Positions 26,201-30,229 of a stretch of 64,000 bases of DNA are shown here, one piece after another. The notes under the pieces were generated by a model that was given only the letters and a program-made list of their open reading frames with translations, was not told where the DNA came from and ran no database searches. The stretch comes from Petrosia ficiformis (taxonomy: Eukaryota; Porifera; Demospongiae; Haplosclerida; Petrosiidae): contig OX345636.1 of the NCBI GenBank assembly GCA_947044365.1, positions 39,846,191 to 39,910,190 on the forward strand, written 5' to 3'. Every line of letters begins with the position of its first letter. The first letter of the stretch is position 1. Position numbers and translations under genes: made by a program.

Positions 26201-27947
26201 GCTCTGTTGTTTTTATAACGAAGTAAACTGTATGAAAAGTTACTTAGAATGGAAAATGCTAAAATCACTACAGATCCTAGCCAGATGCTTTAAGGGTAGA
26301 TTTAAAGATTTGATAGAGTAGAGAAAGAAGTTTATCAAAATTGTATTGAAAAGAAATTTGCCACAGACATTGTTTTAGCAAGTTACAGACTCTATCTCTG
26401 TAAGCTCTCCAGTTTCTGCCATTTACTTGCAATAACCCACACCCTCAGCCACACCCAATGTGATTACGTGAGATGAAACGTAGAGGTCAGTTTAGAGCAA
26501 TACCTTCCTTTCTGAACTGGTCGCTATTATTCAACTTATTACATATATTTGAACTGTAAATTCAGTGCTTTTGCTCATTGTAGTTGTAACAATGTACAAT
26601 TCATTATAGGATAATTATCTTTAGTAACTGACAGTTGTGGCATTTATAGATATTTTGGTAATGAATCAGAATGAGGTAATGAATATTTGTTGGAAGAGTA
26701 TATTATGTAATTTGACAGTAAGTAATATAGTTATTATACTAGTTCAAAGCAGTATAGCTGATGGAGAATCATTCTTAGTCATCTTCTATGTGTTTTTATA
26801 TTTATCAGAAATAATCTTAGCCAGTCTAGCCACAAAAAACTTTCTCAACCAACTTTATATAAACAACAAATTCAAATTTAAGCTTGTTACTTTCTCTCTT
26901 GCATCTCATTTATTTAGTTGTTGCAATTGCAACCTATCCTTAAGCCACGCACCAAAGGTGCTTCATTCCAGTCAGTAATGAAACGTTTGCCATCTCTGAT
27001 TTTCAAACAAATTTTTTTTTATCATATGAAATTTGCACACAGCAAAAATTTCATGATAAAAAAAAATTTTTGATAGTATTAATTTTACATTTTCGAAAAG
27101 TTAGTACCTGGCAAAGGAAAAACTAGGAAATATAATCTCAAACAAATGAGTTATGGCCCACATATGAAAATATGATGTGGGATTCCACGGGACAATATTT
27201 CTTTGTGGCCTTTACTTTCACAGCATTGATGTCTAATAGCTGCTCACTACTGTATTTCATTTGGTTGTCATGCAGAATGTATAGCAACTAAAGTTCTGTC
27301 ACATGTTACATAACACTTGATACTAAATGCTTGGGTGGGTCTCAAAATGACTATATTATATGCAAAAGGCATTGCAAGTATTCTATAATTTTACTGTACT
27401 GTAGTCTGCAGGTGTTCAAAAAAAAGCTTCAAGCTTGTTTCACTACTAACTTAGTTACGTAGTTTGATGACAAGACAGTAAGAGGTTATGATAAACTGTG
27501 CAAAAAACTTCTATGATACAGAATAGCAAAATTAGCCACCTACAAAAATCACTCTCAACTAAAACTGATTTCTCAATGATTTTTGTCACAGTAAATTTAA
27601 CAGACAATATAGTTGATTCTGTATAACCTAATTTCTCAATGTATTTCCTACCTGTTTCATGATTATGGTGCCTAATACTTTTTAGTTTGTAAATGACCAA
27701 AATATCTTAACCTATATTTCCATTTATGTTCATTGCAGGATCTGTGTATAGCGTAACATTAGCATTTGAGAACGAATCAGAACAAAATAGTGTAAGTGAG
27801 GATGAGGAGCAAGATGGTCTAAACAACAATGTGGAAGAGAGTGGTCTGAATGAGGACATGGAAGAAGGTGGTCAAAACAAGTATGTGGAAAATGGTGGTC
27901 TGGATGAAGATGGACCACAAGAAAAAAACAGTGAAACAAGCCTCTAA
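1..27947 (+). CDS. MUC4-like membrane mucin (NIDO-AMOP-VWD-EGF), 25 exons, 5' partial
   Basis: Spliced gene reconstructed by eye from protein motifs and GT-AG boundaries: 3-2931, 4231-4353, 4588-4745, 4972-5110, 5330-5538, 5929-6175, 6318-6537, 7316-7515, 8477-8679, 9283-9628, 10246-10497, 14081-14352, 16985-17081, 17692-17847, 18504-18629, 18874-18996, 19092-19253, 19341-19466, 19717-19845, 20629-20807, 20986-21146, 21601-21742, 22292-22488, 22872-23014, 27739-27947. Phases match at every junction and the total is divisible by three. NIDO, AMOP and VWD in this order, followed by EGF domains and a membrane anchor, is the known layout of MUC4 and of coral mucin-like proteins. The expected role is a cell-surface or secreted adhesive, mucus-like glycoprotein; that role is inferred. 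The signal peptide and true start lie left of the window. No frameshift or stop was seen in any placed exon, so the gene looks active. Confidence 0.88.
3..2814 (+). repeat. Coding tandem repeat, about 63-bp unit with 318-bp higher-order unit
   Basis: The basic unit is about 21 codons (63 bp). Blocks of five units (one with an extra codon, 318 bp) recur nearly identically, for example with starts at 472, 790, 1108 and 1552; the last spacing is 444, that is 318 plus two units. Unit length is a multiple of three, so other frames are also open over long stretches. Those frames are by-products and are not annotated as genes. Confidence 0.9.
3..2931 (+). CDS. Exon (5' partial): Ser/Thr/Pro-rich repeats, then EGF domain 1
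   Basis: The frame is open from base 3 with no stop, so the exon or coding region continues to the left. About 940 residues are low-complexity units of the type [20 protein letters not shown], rich in Ser, Thr and Pro and suited to dense O-glycosylation. With no intron between, the frame runs into an EGF domain at about 2818-2928 (DEC, then NCSQTC, SFTCGC and a final C). A GTATGT donor follows at 2932 and leaves phase 1. Unlike classical mucin repeats, each unit also holds a short beta-prone hydrophobic stretch (FVxVT). Composition and continuity with the EGF and NIDO exons support real coding. Confidence 0.85.
2932..4230 (+). other. Intron between EGF 1 and EGF 2
   Basis: AT-rich intron of 1.3 kb with a GTATGT donor and a TCATCCAG acceptor. 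It contains a degenerate EGF relic near 3023-3110 and a poly-G stretch near 3509. I see nothing else that supports a gene. Confidence 0.7.
3023..3110 (+). pseudogene. Relic of an EGF-like exon
   Basis: The frame reading [17 protein letters not shown] matches the second half of the neighbouring EGF exons ([17 protein letters not shown] and [17 protein letters not shown]). The first half (NCTQ) is visible only in another frame and the last cysteine is lost, so the exon is frameshifted. There is no good acceptor or donor. This looks like a tandem-duplicated EGF exon that decayed. Confidence 0.6.
4231..4353 (+). CDS. Exon: EGF domain 2 (calcium-binding type)
   Basis: A 123-nt symmetric phase 1-1 exon coding one complete six-cysteine EGF domain that begins DIDEC with the split first codon. 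[12 protein letters not shown] fits the Asp/Asn beta-hydroxylation and calcium-binding consensus. Acceptor TCATCCAG, donor GTTTGT. Confidence 0.88.
4588..4745 (+). CDS. Exon: start of NIDO domain
   Basis: Phase 1 in, phase 0 out. It codes the N-terminal strands of the NIDO domain, with the typical FLQFD...[13 protein letters not shown] and GDTLYTEVH spacing. Acceptor ACCACAG, donor GTGAGT. The next exon continues without a gap. Confidence 0.8.
4972..5110 (+). CDS. Exon: NIDO domain, NNGxxS and FWADVD region
   Basis: Codes [13 protein letters not shown], then [14 protein letters not shown]. These are the two most conserved NIDO motifs (NNGxISF and APFWADVD). Phase 0 in, phase 1 out. Donor GTATGT. 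Confidence 0.87.
5330..5538 (+). CDS. Exon: NIDO domain, central part
   Basis: Codes the region leading to [18 protein letters not shown], the NIDO FxPTWALVVTW motif. Phase 1 in, phase 0 out; acceptor TTTCACTAG, donor GTAAGC. The following intron to 5928 holds nothing I recognise. Confidence 0.87.
5929..6175 (+). CDS. Exon: end of NIDO domain
   Basis: Begins [11 protein letters not shown], the NTFQAVLATDG motif that closes NIDO, followed by TYVIYTY and [14 protein letters not shown] (the usual GxxAxVGYN). It then runs into the linker before AMOP. Phase 0 in, phase 1 out; donor GTAAGA. Confidence 0.88.
6318..6537 (+). CDS. Exon: AMOP domain, first half
   Basis: Codes a Cys-rich stretch with CPCG, then FLDQRYGF and MCCYN. 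This matches the AMOP pattern CxC ... D.RF ... CCY. Phase 1 in, phase 2 out; acceptor TTTTTGTAG, donor GTGAGT. Confidence 0.85.
6538..7315 (+). other. Intron within AMOP domain
   Basis: AT-rich intron of 778 bp. Two stretches at about 7080-7115 and 7190-7230 resemble each other (AAATTAGACAGTGA followed by ATAGTCC). Nothing else is recognised. Confidence 0.6.
7316..7515 (+). CDS. Exon: AMOP domain, second half
   Basis: Codes GSL..., [22 protein letters not shown] and CFRYRPP. These are the C-terminal AMOP hallmarks (CC..s..C..Y..RRP..C..YrPP). Phase 2 in, phase 1 out; donor GTATGT. VWD follows directly in the next exon, as in MUC4 and SUSD2. Confidence 0.88.
7652..8298. mobile_element. TA-flanked TIR MITE, same termini as the 5.7-kb element
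   Basis: Terminal inverted repeats begin CACTGTAAAAA and continue into GGTTATTTTAAC (left) and TTGTTATTTTGACC (right). The flanking dinucleotide is TA on both sides (7650-7651 and 8299-8300). A further TIR-like start (CACTGCAAAAACAAAG) at about 7867 suggests a nested or tandem element. No coding capacity is visible. The termini resemble those of the element at 36140-41866. It lies in the intron before the VWD exons. Confidence 0.75.
8477..8679 (+). CDS. Exon: VWD domain, first half, GDPH motif
   Basis: Codes [20 protein letters not shown], the canonical VWD start. GDPH lies at 8488-8499. In MUC2, MUC5AC and MUC4 this motif undergoes non-enzymatic Asp-Pro cleavage. Phase 1 in, phase 0 out; acceptor TGTAACAG, donor GTATAC. 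Confidence 0.9.
8680..9282 (+). other. Intron within VWD
   Basis: 603 bp, with a short CA-rich stretch just after the donor and a G-rich stretch near 8750. No gene or repeat family recognised. Confidence 0.6.
9283..9628 (+). CDS. Exon: VWD domain, second half
   Basis: Codes [20 protein letters not shown] and [20 protein letters not shown], the LxGLCGNFxGDxxNDL motif with the usual Cys absent from the LLGNF position. Phase 0 in, phase 1 out; donor GTGAGT. Confidence 0.88.
9629..10245 (+). other. Intron
   Basis: 617 bp AT-rich intron. No gene-like or repeat structure recognised; an open frame on the minus strand at 9960-10238 lacks any recognisable motif. Confidence 0.6.
10246..10497 (+). CDS. 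Exon: post-VWD module
   Basis: Codes [16 protein letters not shown], then [31 protein letters not shown] and N-rich sequence. In MUC4/SUSD2-like proteins the VWD domain is followed by this same series (W..t...SLF.Y, P.F, vCG.n..C.FD...T). Phase 1 in, phase 1 out; donor GTTAGG. Confidence 0.82.
10566..10706. repeat. Foldback palindrome with GGGCGTAGCCCGAGGG core
   Basis: Arms ATATAACATGTTTCA, GTCTATATGCGTTATATAAA and CCTGCCA pair with their reverse complements downstream. The inner stem ATATCACCC/GGGTGATAT surrounds a GAGGGCGTAGCCCGA core. Only short unpaired bulges interrupt it. Confidence 0.85.
10721..10893. repeat. Foldback with 26-bp perfect inner palindrome
   Basis: Outer arms are AATGAGATTCAT and its complement near 10880-10893. 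The inner palindrome AGGTTGATATTTT/AAAATATCAACCT at 10796-10821 is perfect and loopless. Confidence 0.7.
10941..11090. repeat. Foldback palindrome, GGCGAAGCC core
   Basis: Arms TATGGCGAATATAAGAC / GTCTTATATTTGCCATA and ATATACCAT / ATGGTA surround an inner stem GATATTAGCCC / GGGCTGATATC. The loop reads AAGGCGAAGCCGA. The arms resemble the outer arms at 12848-12881 and 13684-13720. Confidence 0.8.
11100..11300 (-). pseudogene. Crypton/KIAA1958-like recombinase, N-terminal fragment
   Basis: On the minus strand a short open segment codes [17 protein letters not shown], preceded by an acidic Met-starting segment one frameshift upstream. The pattern VPxNTxxxTxWAxxxF is the recognisable N-terminal motif of the large Crypton-derived, KIAA1958-like gene family. 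The remainder is truncated at the foldback ending near 11090. The family call rests on remembered motif similarity. Confidence 0.55.
11450..11640. repeat. Foldback MITE with three successive hairpins
   Basis: Three hairpins in a row: GGTCCTATAT / ATATAGGACC at 11480-11504; GAGGATGTGATATAGCCC with its exact complement at 11519-11564 (10-nt loop); and AGGTCTATAT / ATATAGACCT at 11567-11591. The end reads GATGTCACCATCATAC. Relatives lie at 16088-16135, 16735-16815 and 46996-47290. Confidence 0.85.
11651..11695. repeat. Near-perfect 45-bp palindrome
   Basis: Two 22-nt arms starting GCAAGAAATTATCACATTAA are exact reverse complements around a single C. It lies directly between the foldback MITE and the hAT fragment. 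Confidence 0.9.
11870..12660 (+). pseudogene. hAT-family transposase, N-terminal fragment
   Basis: Codes a basic leader (PPRKRKV), then [19 protein letters not shown] and [14 protein letters not shown], a BED/TTF-type zinc-binding pattern broken by an in-frame stop. An open stretch at 12241-12657 follows, with [20 protein letters not shown], the first part of the hAT catalytic core (the D in INETTD is the first catalytic acid). The rest is missing. It lies in an intron on the host gene's strand. Confidence 0.75.
12848..13720. repeat. Nested foldback: palindromes inside a split palindrome
   Basis: Outer arms (12848-12881 and 13684-13720) share ACCATGGCTTC and ATATATGG.AATATAAG in inverted order. 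Between them lie a complete hairpin at 12880-12946 (AAGACCC ... GATATTGGCCC core GAGGCGAAGCC), a hairpin at 13005-13044 (GTTATCAAACCTCCTGG), and a hairpin at 13579-13679 (GGTTATACAC, GGTTTCTACTG, ATTTATCAAAC). GTCTTCTACCATGA at 12943 recurs inverted at about 13565, suggesting an insertion into the right arm. Confidence 0.7.
14081..14352 (+). CDS. Exon: Ig/cadherin-like module after VWD
   Basis: Codes about 91 residues beginning [19 protein letters not shown], with alternating strands ending [14 protein letters not shown]. NxPPxI openings followed by beta-sandwich sequence are typical of the module after VWD in MUC4/SUSD2-like proteins. No cadherin calcium motifs are complete. Phase 1 in, phase 0 out; acceptor TTTTCAACAG, donor GTATGT. 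Confidence 0.75.
14830..14872. repeat. hAT-like MITE terminus
   Basis: TAGTCTCGCGTAGCCAGACC is followed by an inner stem CCAGACCC / GGGTCTGG. The same terminus appears inverted at 34064-34085 and in weaker form at 25741-25760, where it ends a transposon with hAT-type coding. Confidence 0.5.
14990..15520 (-). pseudogene. Crypton/KIAA1958-like gene, N-terminal fragment
   Basis: Minus strand: basic [15 protein letters not shown], then [20 protein letters not shown] followed by [20 protein letters not shown]. This is the motif VPKNTxxSTxWAxxxFxxWxxxxN of Crypton-derived KIAA1958-like proteins. Downstream the frame is lost. A separate short open stretch near the end (about 15110-14985) codes [20 protein letters not shown], a predicted coiled coil, in another frame. 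The hairpin at 15624-15721 lies about 110 bp upstream of its 5' side. Confidence 0.6.
15624..15721. repeat. Foldback palindrome (GTTATGTCACGCTAC arms)
   Basis: Arms GTTATGTCACGCTAC, ATATCAC and TAAGCACC pair with their complements; the loop is TCGCCCTCGGGCTT. It is followed by TA-rich DNA and a second related hairpin. Confidence 0.85.
15818..15937. repeat. Foldback palindrome, second copy with related arms
   Basis: Arms TAGGTTATGTCATGC and GAGTGC...ATATCAGG.TTATAATCAC pair with their complements around a G+C-rich loop containing GAGGGCCAAAGGCCTGAGGG. The outer arm is the T variant of the arm in the 15624 hairpin. Confidence 0.85.
16255..16682 (-). mobile_element. MITE with ATCCCTATGATTGCTTT termini
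   Basis: Inverted copy. The left end reads TATCCCTATGACTGCTTTG and the right end is the complement of CATCCCTATGATTGCTTTC. The right terminus carries a small hairpin GGCCCTACGGGCC. A second, partial terminus (CATCCTTATGATTGCTTT) lies at 16252. Internal sequence (TAGTTATTATTTTGATTATC) is shared with copies at 17487, 34283 and 59359. Confidence 0.75.
16985..17081 (+). CDS. Exon: first part of EGF-like domain 3
   Basis: Codes [16 protein letters not shown] and then LNCLCPQ, the first part of a CxC-type EGF domain; the last cysteine is in the next exon (EGEFC). Phase 0 in, phase 1 out. Acceptor TGTTTCAG, donor GTATAC. Confidence 0.8.
17487..17663 (+). mobile_element. MITE copy (partial) upstream of EGF exon
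   Basis: Shares GATAATCAAAATAATAACTA, GGCTGTTGTGTTTCAG, GAATGCTGGACACCACAAAG and the end TATAGGGATACTTTTTTCTC with the copies at 16255, 34283 and 59359. The left terminus is absent. The element ends about 29 bp before the next exon. Confidence 0.75.
17692..17847 (+). CDS. Exon: end of EGF 3 and complete EGF 4
   Basis: Codes AWEGEFC (closing EGF 3), then [18 protein letters not shown] and [15 protein letters not shown] (EGF 4). Phase 1-1, 156 nt. Donor GTATAT. Confidence 0.82.
17848..18503 (+). other. Intron
   Basis: 656 bp. An acceptor-like TTTTTACAG at about 17980 is followed by a short open stretch that runs to a stop without a clear donor. I do not call it an exon. Confidence 0.6.
18504..18629 (+). 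CDS. Exon: calcium-binding EGF 5
   Basis: 126-nt phase 1-1 exon. [17 protein letters not shown] and then [20 protein letters not shown] is a complete six-cysteine cbEGF with the hydroxylation consensus. Donor GTACTT. Confidence 0.88.
18874..18996 (+). CDS. Exon: calcium-binding EGF 6
   Basis: 123-nt phase 1-1 exon. [16 protein letters not shown], then [18 protein letters not shown], complete cbEGF. Donor GTATGA. Confidence 0.88.
19092..19253 (+). CDS. Exon: EGF-like 7 (divergent, longer)
   Basis: 162-nt phase 1-1 exon coding [17 protein letters not shown], a Gly/Ser insertion (LASGGGNST), then [11 protein letters not shown] and a last Cys. The loop between Cys 3 and Cys 4 is longer than in its neighbours. 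Confidence 0.82.
19341..19466 (+). CDS. Exon: calcium-binding EGF 8
   Basis: 126-nt phase 1-1 exon. [17 protein letters not shown], then [18 protein letters not shown]. Donor GTAAGT. Confidence 0.88.
19717..19845 (+). CDS. Exon: EGF-like 9
   Basis: 129-nt phase 1-1 exon. [18 protein letters not shown], then [20 protein letters not shown] replaces the usual acidic residue before EC. Donor GTATGT. Confidence 0.86.
19915..20210. mobile_element. hAT-type MITE with 8-bp target duplication
   Basis: Ends read TAGGGCTAGGATGG and (inverted) TAGGGTTGGGAATTGG, with subterminal ATCGAT repeats. Flanks are AAAATTAG (19907-19914) and ATAATTAG (20211-20218), seven of eight identical. TAGGGNTGGG-type ends with 8-bp duplications are typical of hAT elements. 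No coding sequence. Lies in the intron before the SEA-like region. Confidence 0.78.
20629..20807 (+). CDS. Exon: Ser/Pro linker and start of SEA-like domain
   Basis: Codes [18 protein letters not shown] and [14 protein letters not shown], echoing the N-terminal repeats. It then codes [20 protein letters not shown], the first strand of the membrane-proximal domain. Phase 1 in, phase 0 out; the reading would stop soon after the GTGAGT donor, which supports splicing. Confidence 0.8.
20986..21146 (+). CDS. Exon: SEA-like domain, helical part
   Basis: Codes [28 protein letters not shown], then [16 protein letters not shown]..vLq..f...i..ai resembles the first helix of SEA domains. Phase 0 in, phase 2 out. 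Confidence 0.72.
21147..21600 (+). other. Intron with TGGA and TA microsatellites
   Basis: Holds (ATGG)n at about 21211-21230 and TA-rich DNA at 21310-21410. Nothing else seen. Confidence 0.7.
21601..21742 (+). CDS. Exon: SEA-like domain, end
   Basis: Codes [34 protein letters not shown] and [11 protein letters not shown]. Strand-turn-strand pattern with FFV resembles SEA, but no G-SVVV autocleavage motif is present. Phase 2 in, phase 0 out. Confidence 0.75.
21743..22291 (+). other. Intron
   Basis: 549 bp AT-rich intron. A plus-strand open frame at 21926-22177 has no recognisable motif and I do not call it a gene. Confidence 0.6.
22292..22488 (+). CDS. Exon: juxtamembrane segment and transmembrane helix
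   Basis: Codes [18 protein letters not shown] and GLSGGQ, then the hydrophobic [20 protein letters not shown] followed by LLGYLIW. This single membrane helix of about 25 residues with no charged residues makes the protein type I. Phase 2 out; the donor GTCAGT is non-consensus at +3 but gives a correct frame into the next exon. Confidence 0.87.
22872..23014 (+). CDS. Exon: cytoplasmic tail, basic and tyrosine-containing part
   Basis: Begins with the stop-transfer cluster KHQRSGR, then [20 protein letters not shown] and [14 protein letters not shown]. Two adjacent tyrosines (NIYYDP) could serve as phosphorylation sites. Phase 2 in, phase 1 out; donor GTATAG. Confidence 0.82.
23739..24443 (-). 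mobile_element. TIR element carrying a RecQ-like helicase fragment
   Basis: The ends are inverted copies: TAGTCTGGGTACCTGCC on the left and, inverted, TAGTCAGGGTACCCGCC on the right. Both continue through GGCTCTGGCTCAAGCT and CATCCACGTTTGTGCAG. TIR length is about 65 bp. I see no clear target duplication. Helicase-bearing Academ elements (AcademH) are a known lineage that could be compared; I cannot confirm membership. Confidence 0.6.
23820..24310 (-). pseudogene. RecQ-like SF2 helicase, N-terminal fragment
   Basis: Minus strand: [20 protein letters not shown] matches RecQ motif I (LPTGFGKS) with the catalytic Lys replaced by Asn. After a frameshift come [10 protein letters not shown] (motif Ia) and [20 protein letters not shown], then PEMLLS. 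Motif II (DEAH) and everything downstream is absent. Frameshifts and stops show that it is dead. It fills the interior of the TIR element described at 23739-24443. Confidence 0.7.
24944..25213 (+). pseudogene. hAT transposase C-terminal dimerisation domain, fragment
   Basis: Codes [20 protein letters not shown] and [15 protein letters not shown]. This corresponds to the hAT pattern P.STA.vERsFSalk.iKt.lRstM.qeRL, the conserved dimerisation region at the end of hAT transposases. It is followed by a stop before the right TIR, as expected. The catalytic core upstream is missing or replaced. Confidence 0.75.
26012..26385. repeat. Two 87-bp direct repeats
   Basis: Copies at 26012-26098 and 26299-26385 begin GATTTAAAGA and end GACATTGTTTTAGCAAGTTA, with three mismatches. 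Near the first copy are GGCTCGCCGTGCCTACGCGC and a (TCTG)n tract. Confidence 0.85.
27739..27947 (+). CDS. Terminal exon: acidic cytoplasmic tail ending ETSL
   Basis: Codes [16 protein letters not shown], then degenerate acidic repeats ([34 protein letters not shown]), and ends SETSL before TAA at 27945-27947. The last four residues fit a class I PDZ ligand (S/T at -2, hydrophobic at 0). Phase 1 in; acceptor CATTGCAG. Confidence 0.82.
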
Positions 27948-28700
27948 ACAACTTTTCTTTTTCCTGCAAATACTATAATTATATATATATATATTTATAT
28001 ATTTAAAGTAACTATTATAATTATAATGCGACACATAGTTTAATTTTTTTGTTGAATTTGTTTTCTTTGAAAGAGGACATAGCTGCATTTAATGCTATTT
28101 GTATGTAGAGAGTTTTATTTTGTAGATTTCAGTTATAATTAACTTCATTATAGTTTTAGTTCATTTTGGTTACTATCAATCATGAAACTTGCATGTGAAC
28201 CACAGATATGCATGATTTAATACAGAGTAGGTACTTTAAGTTTGAGAATCATGTGGACATTACTAGTGTTGAAACAATGATTATTAACAAAATCTAGGCA
28301 ATTCACCACATATTTCCCTTACTACGGTTATTTATATATATTTTATACAGAAGACTCTCTCATAATTAATTATTTATCCAAGACATTTACAAGTCTTTAG
28401 TAGTATGCGTTTCTTATTCTTTAACAAAGTTACCTCGAGCTTTCAGAACATCTTTTGTGCTTTTGCAGTATTACACGTACCATATTGAATTTAGTTGTGA
28501 TCTTGTATATAATTATATAAAACTATATGCAAGAGTGGATTATACTAACTAATATTGGTAATATATAAAACAATTTATGTTTAATAGTTTCTATTTATAG
28601 AACATGCAAACAGAACACTGACATGTACCTTCAGAAGTGTAGACATAAATTAAAATCATGTACTTTAGGATTTATACATTAGAATACCTACAGGAATTCA
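27948..28700 (+). other. 3' flank of the mucin-like gene
   Basis: AT-rich, including (TA)n near 27975-28000. I did not find an unambiguous AATAAA close to the stop. No other gene seen. Confidence 0.5.
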
Positions 28701-29189
28701 CAAGTAATAGAGTCCTGCAGTAAACCTGATTTTGCCAGACCTGGGTGTTAATGCACCAGGAAATATAGCACACCTTGCCAGGAGTAATCACTGTGTTCGT
28801 TTATGGAGTGTCCTTCAGGGTCGTCATTTGCAGATGAACTACACATCTGCGAATGTGAATAAAAATCATGTGTTTGCATTGTCTGACTGCATTTTGCCAA
28901 GGTATGTGATGTAGTAGTGGAGTTGAAATGAAAAGTGCTCTAAACTGGATAAATTGATATATGGTATGAATTATTAATTTACCATGACTGCTGTGTAGCG
29001 TAGCAAAATATTTACATTCCACATTTTAAACTATTTACTATAATTAATGTGCGGCCGGCACAAGTTTATTTCATTCTTTGTCCATGCATGCATGCATGAA
29101 GAAATTGTTGCGTTGCATCTCTAATGTATGCATCAAGTTGCTTTTATTTCGGAGTCATATATTCTGGTTTCTTTACCGCTTTTTGAATT

Positions 29190-30145
29190 AAAGTAGTTCC
29201 AAGGTGACAAGAAATCAAAAGAAACTATACCAACAGTTCTCTTTATTGTTGGTTTTCAATCTTATACTATCAGAAACTTAGATAATAAGGTATCGACTGA
29301 ATCTGACATAGACCAATACAAAGTTAAAAATGTCCAAGAAGATCCTTTAGATAATCAACAAAAGTATCTTGATGTCATATACTTTCCAGTTCTCTTTCCA
29401 ACTAGACATTTTAGTAAATATCATCCCTGCAAGGTTAAATTCTCTCACTGTGAGTATGTCAAATCTCGACTACTCAATAAGGATTCACGGTTTAGAAAAG
29501 ATCCACAATATGTGTTTTACCTGCTATGGCAAAAGGAAATGTGGGAAATATCAGCAGGTTTTTACAATACACACAAATGTACTAAAGTCGACCTAGTCAA
29601 TCAGTTCATTGTTAAATAGGGTAGATAGTTCTGATGAAGGTCTTGAAGCTACTTTATGCACAATGCTTCAATCAGTAAATAGTACTGGTTTATAAAACAG
29701 AGTGAACTGAGATGTATGATACATGAGTGGGGTTCACCTACTATTTTTCTTATAATTACATTAAGTTGTGCAGAATATGAGTCCCCTGATATTACCACAT
29801 TTTTTAGAAAAGTTAATAATGTTCCTTGTAGCTATAATATAGGAAAGCTTTGTACTGAAGACCCAATATCACTTCTATTGGAAGTATCAAGCACGTGGTG
29901 CTTCACATTATCATATTCTTTTGTGGATACGAGATGTACCTGTTATTGGGTATGATGATCCTGAAAAAATACTAGAATGGATTGACGAGAGGATCACTTG
30001 TCACATACCTGATGAGAAAAACAATCCTGATTTACATAGGTTTGCTACTAGGTATCAGATGCACAAATGTAGTGCATATTGCAAACGAAGGCGCAAGTGT
30101 GGTAGTAATTTCATTACCAGGTGCAGCTTTGGTTTTCCTTGCTAG
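29190..30145 (+). pseudogene. Helitron Rep (HUH) domain, broken
   Basis: Codes DVIYFPVLFPTRHFSKYHP, then FLIITLSCAEYESPDITTFF, VNNVPCSYNIGKLCTEDPIS and, in another frame, YQARGASHYHILLWIRD and EWIDERITCHIPDEKNNPDL. It ends YQMHKCSAYCKRRRKCG (zinc-binding). HYH at 29906-29914 is the HUH metal-binding motif. Several dozen residues normally between the CTEDPIS segment and YQARGA are missing, so the Rep fold is deleted there. Multiple stops occur around 29600-29700. Confidence 0.8.
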
Positions 30146-30229
30146 GTCTGTGAAAGTGCTACCTTAAATTGTGTGGAAGACAGTCTTAAGTCACACCAAA
30201 AAATATACCAACTGACACGTTCAGATTTA

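Larger units (their letters stand above)
23015..27738 (+). other. Largest intron, with nested transposons
   Basis: 4.7 kb. It contains (TA)n at 23176-23226, a 2.4-kb hAT-like element (23381-25760) with a nested TIR element, and two 87-bp direct repeats (26012 and 26299). A 27-bp-arm hairpin of A/T tracts lies near 27002-27070. Nothing interrupts the host splice sites. Confidence 0.7.
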
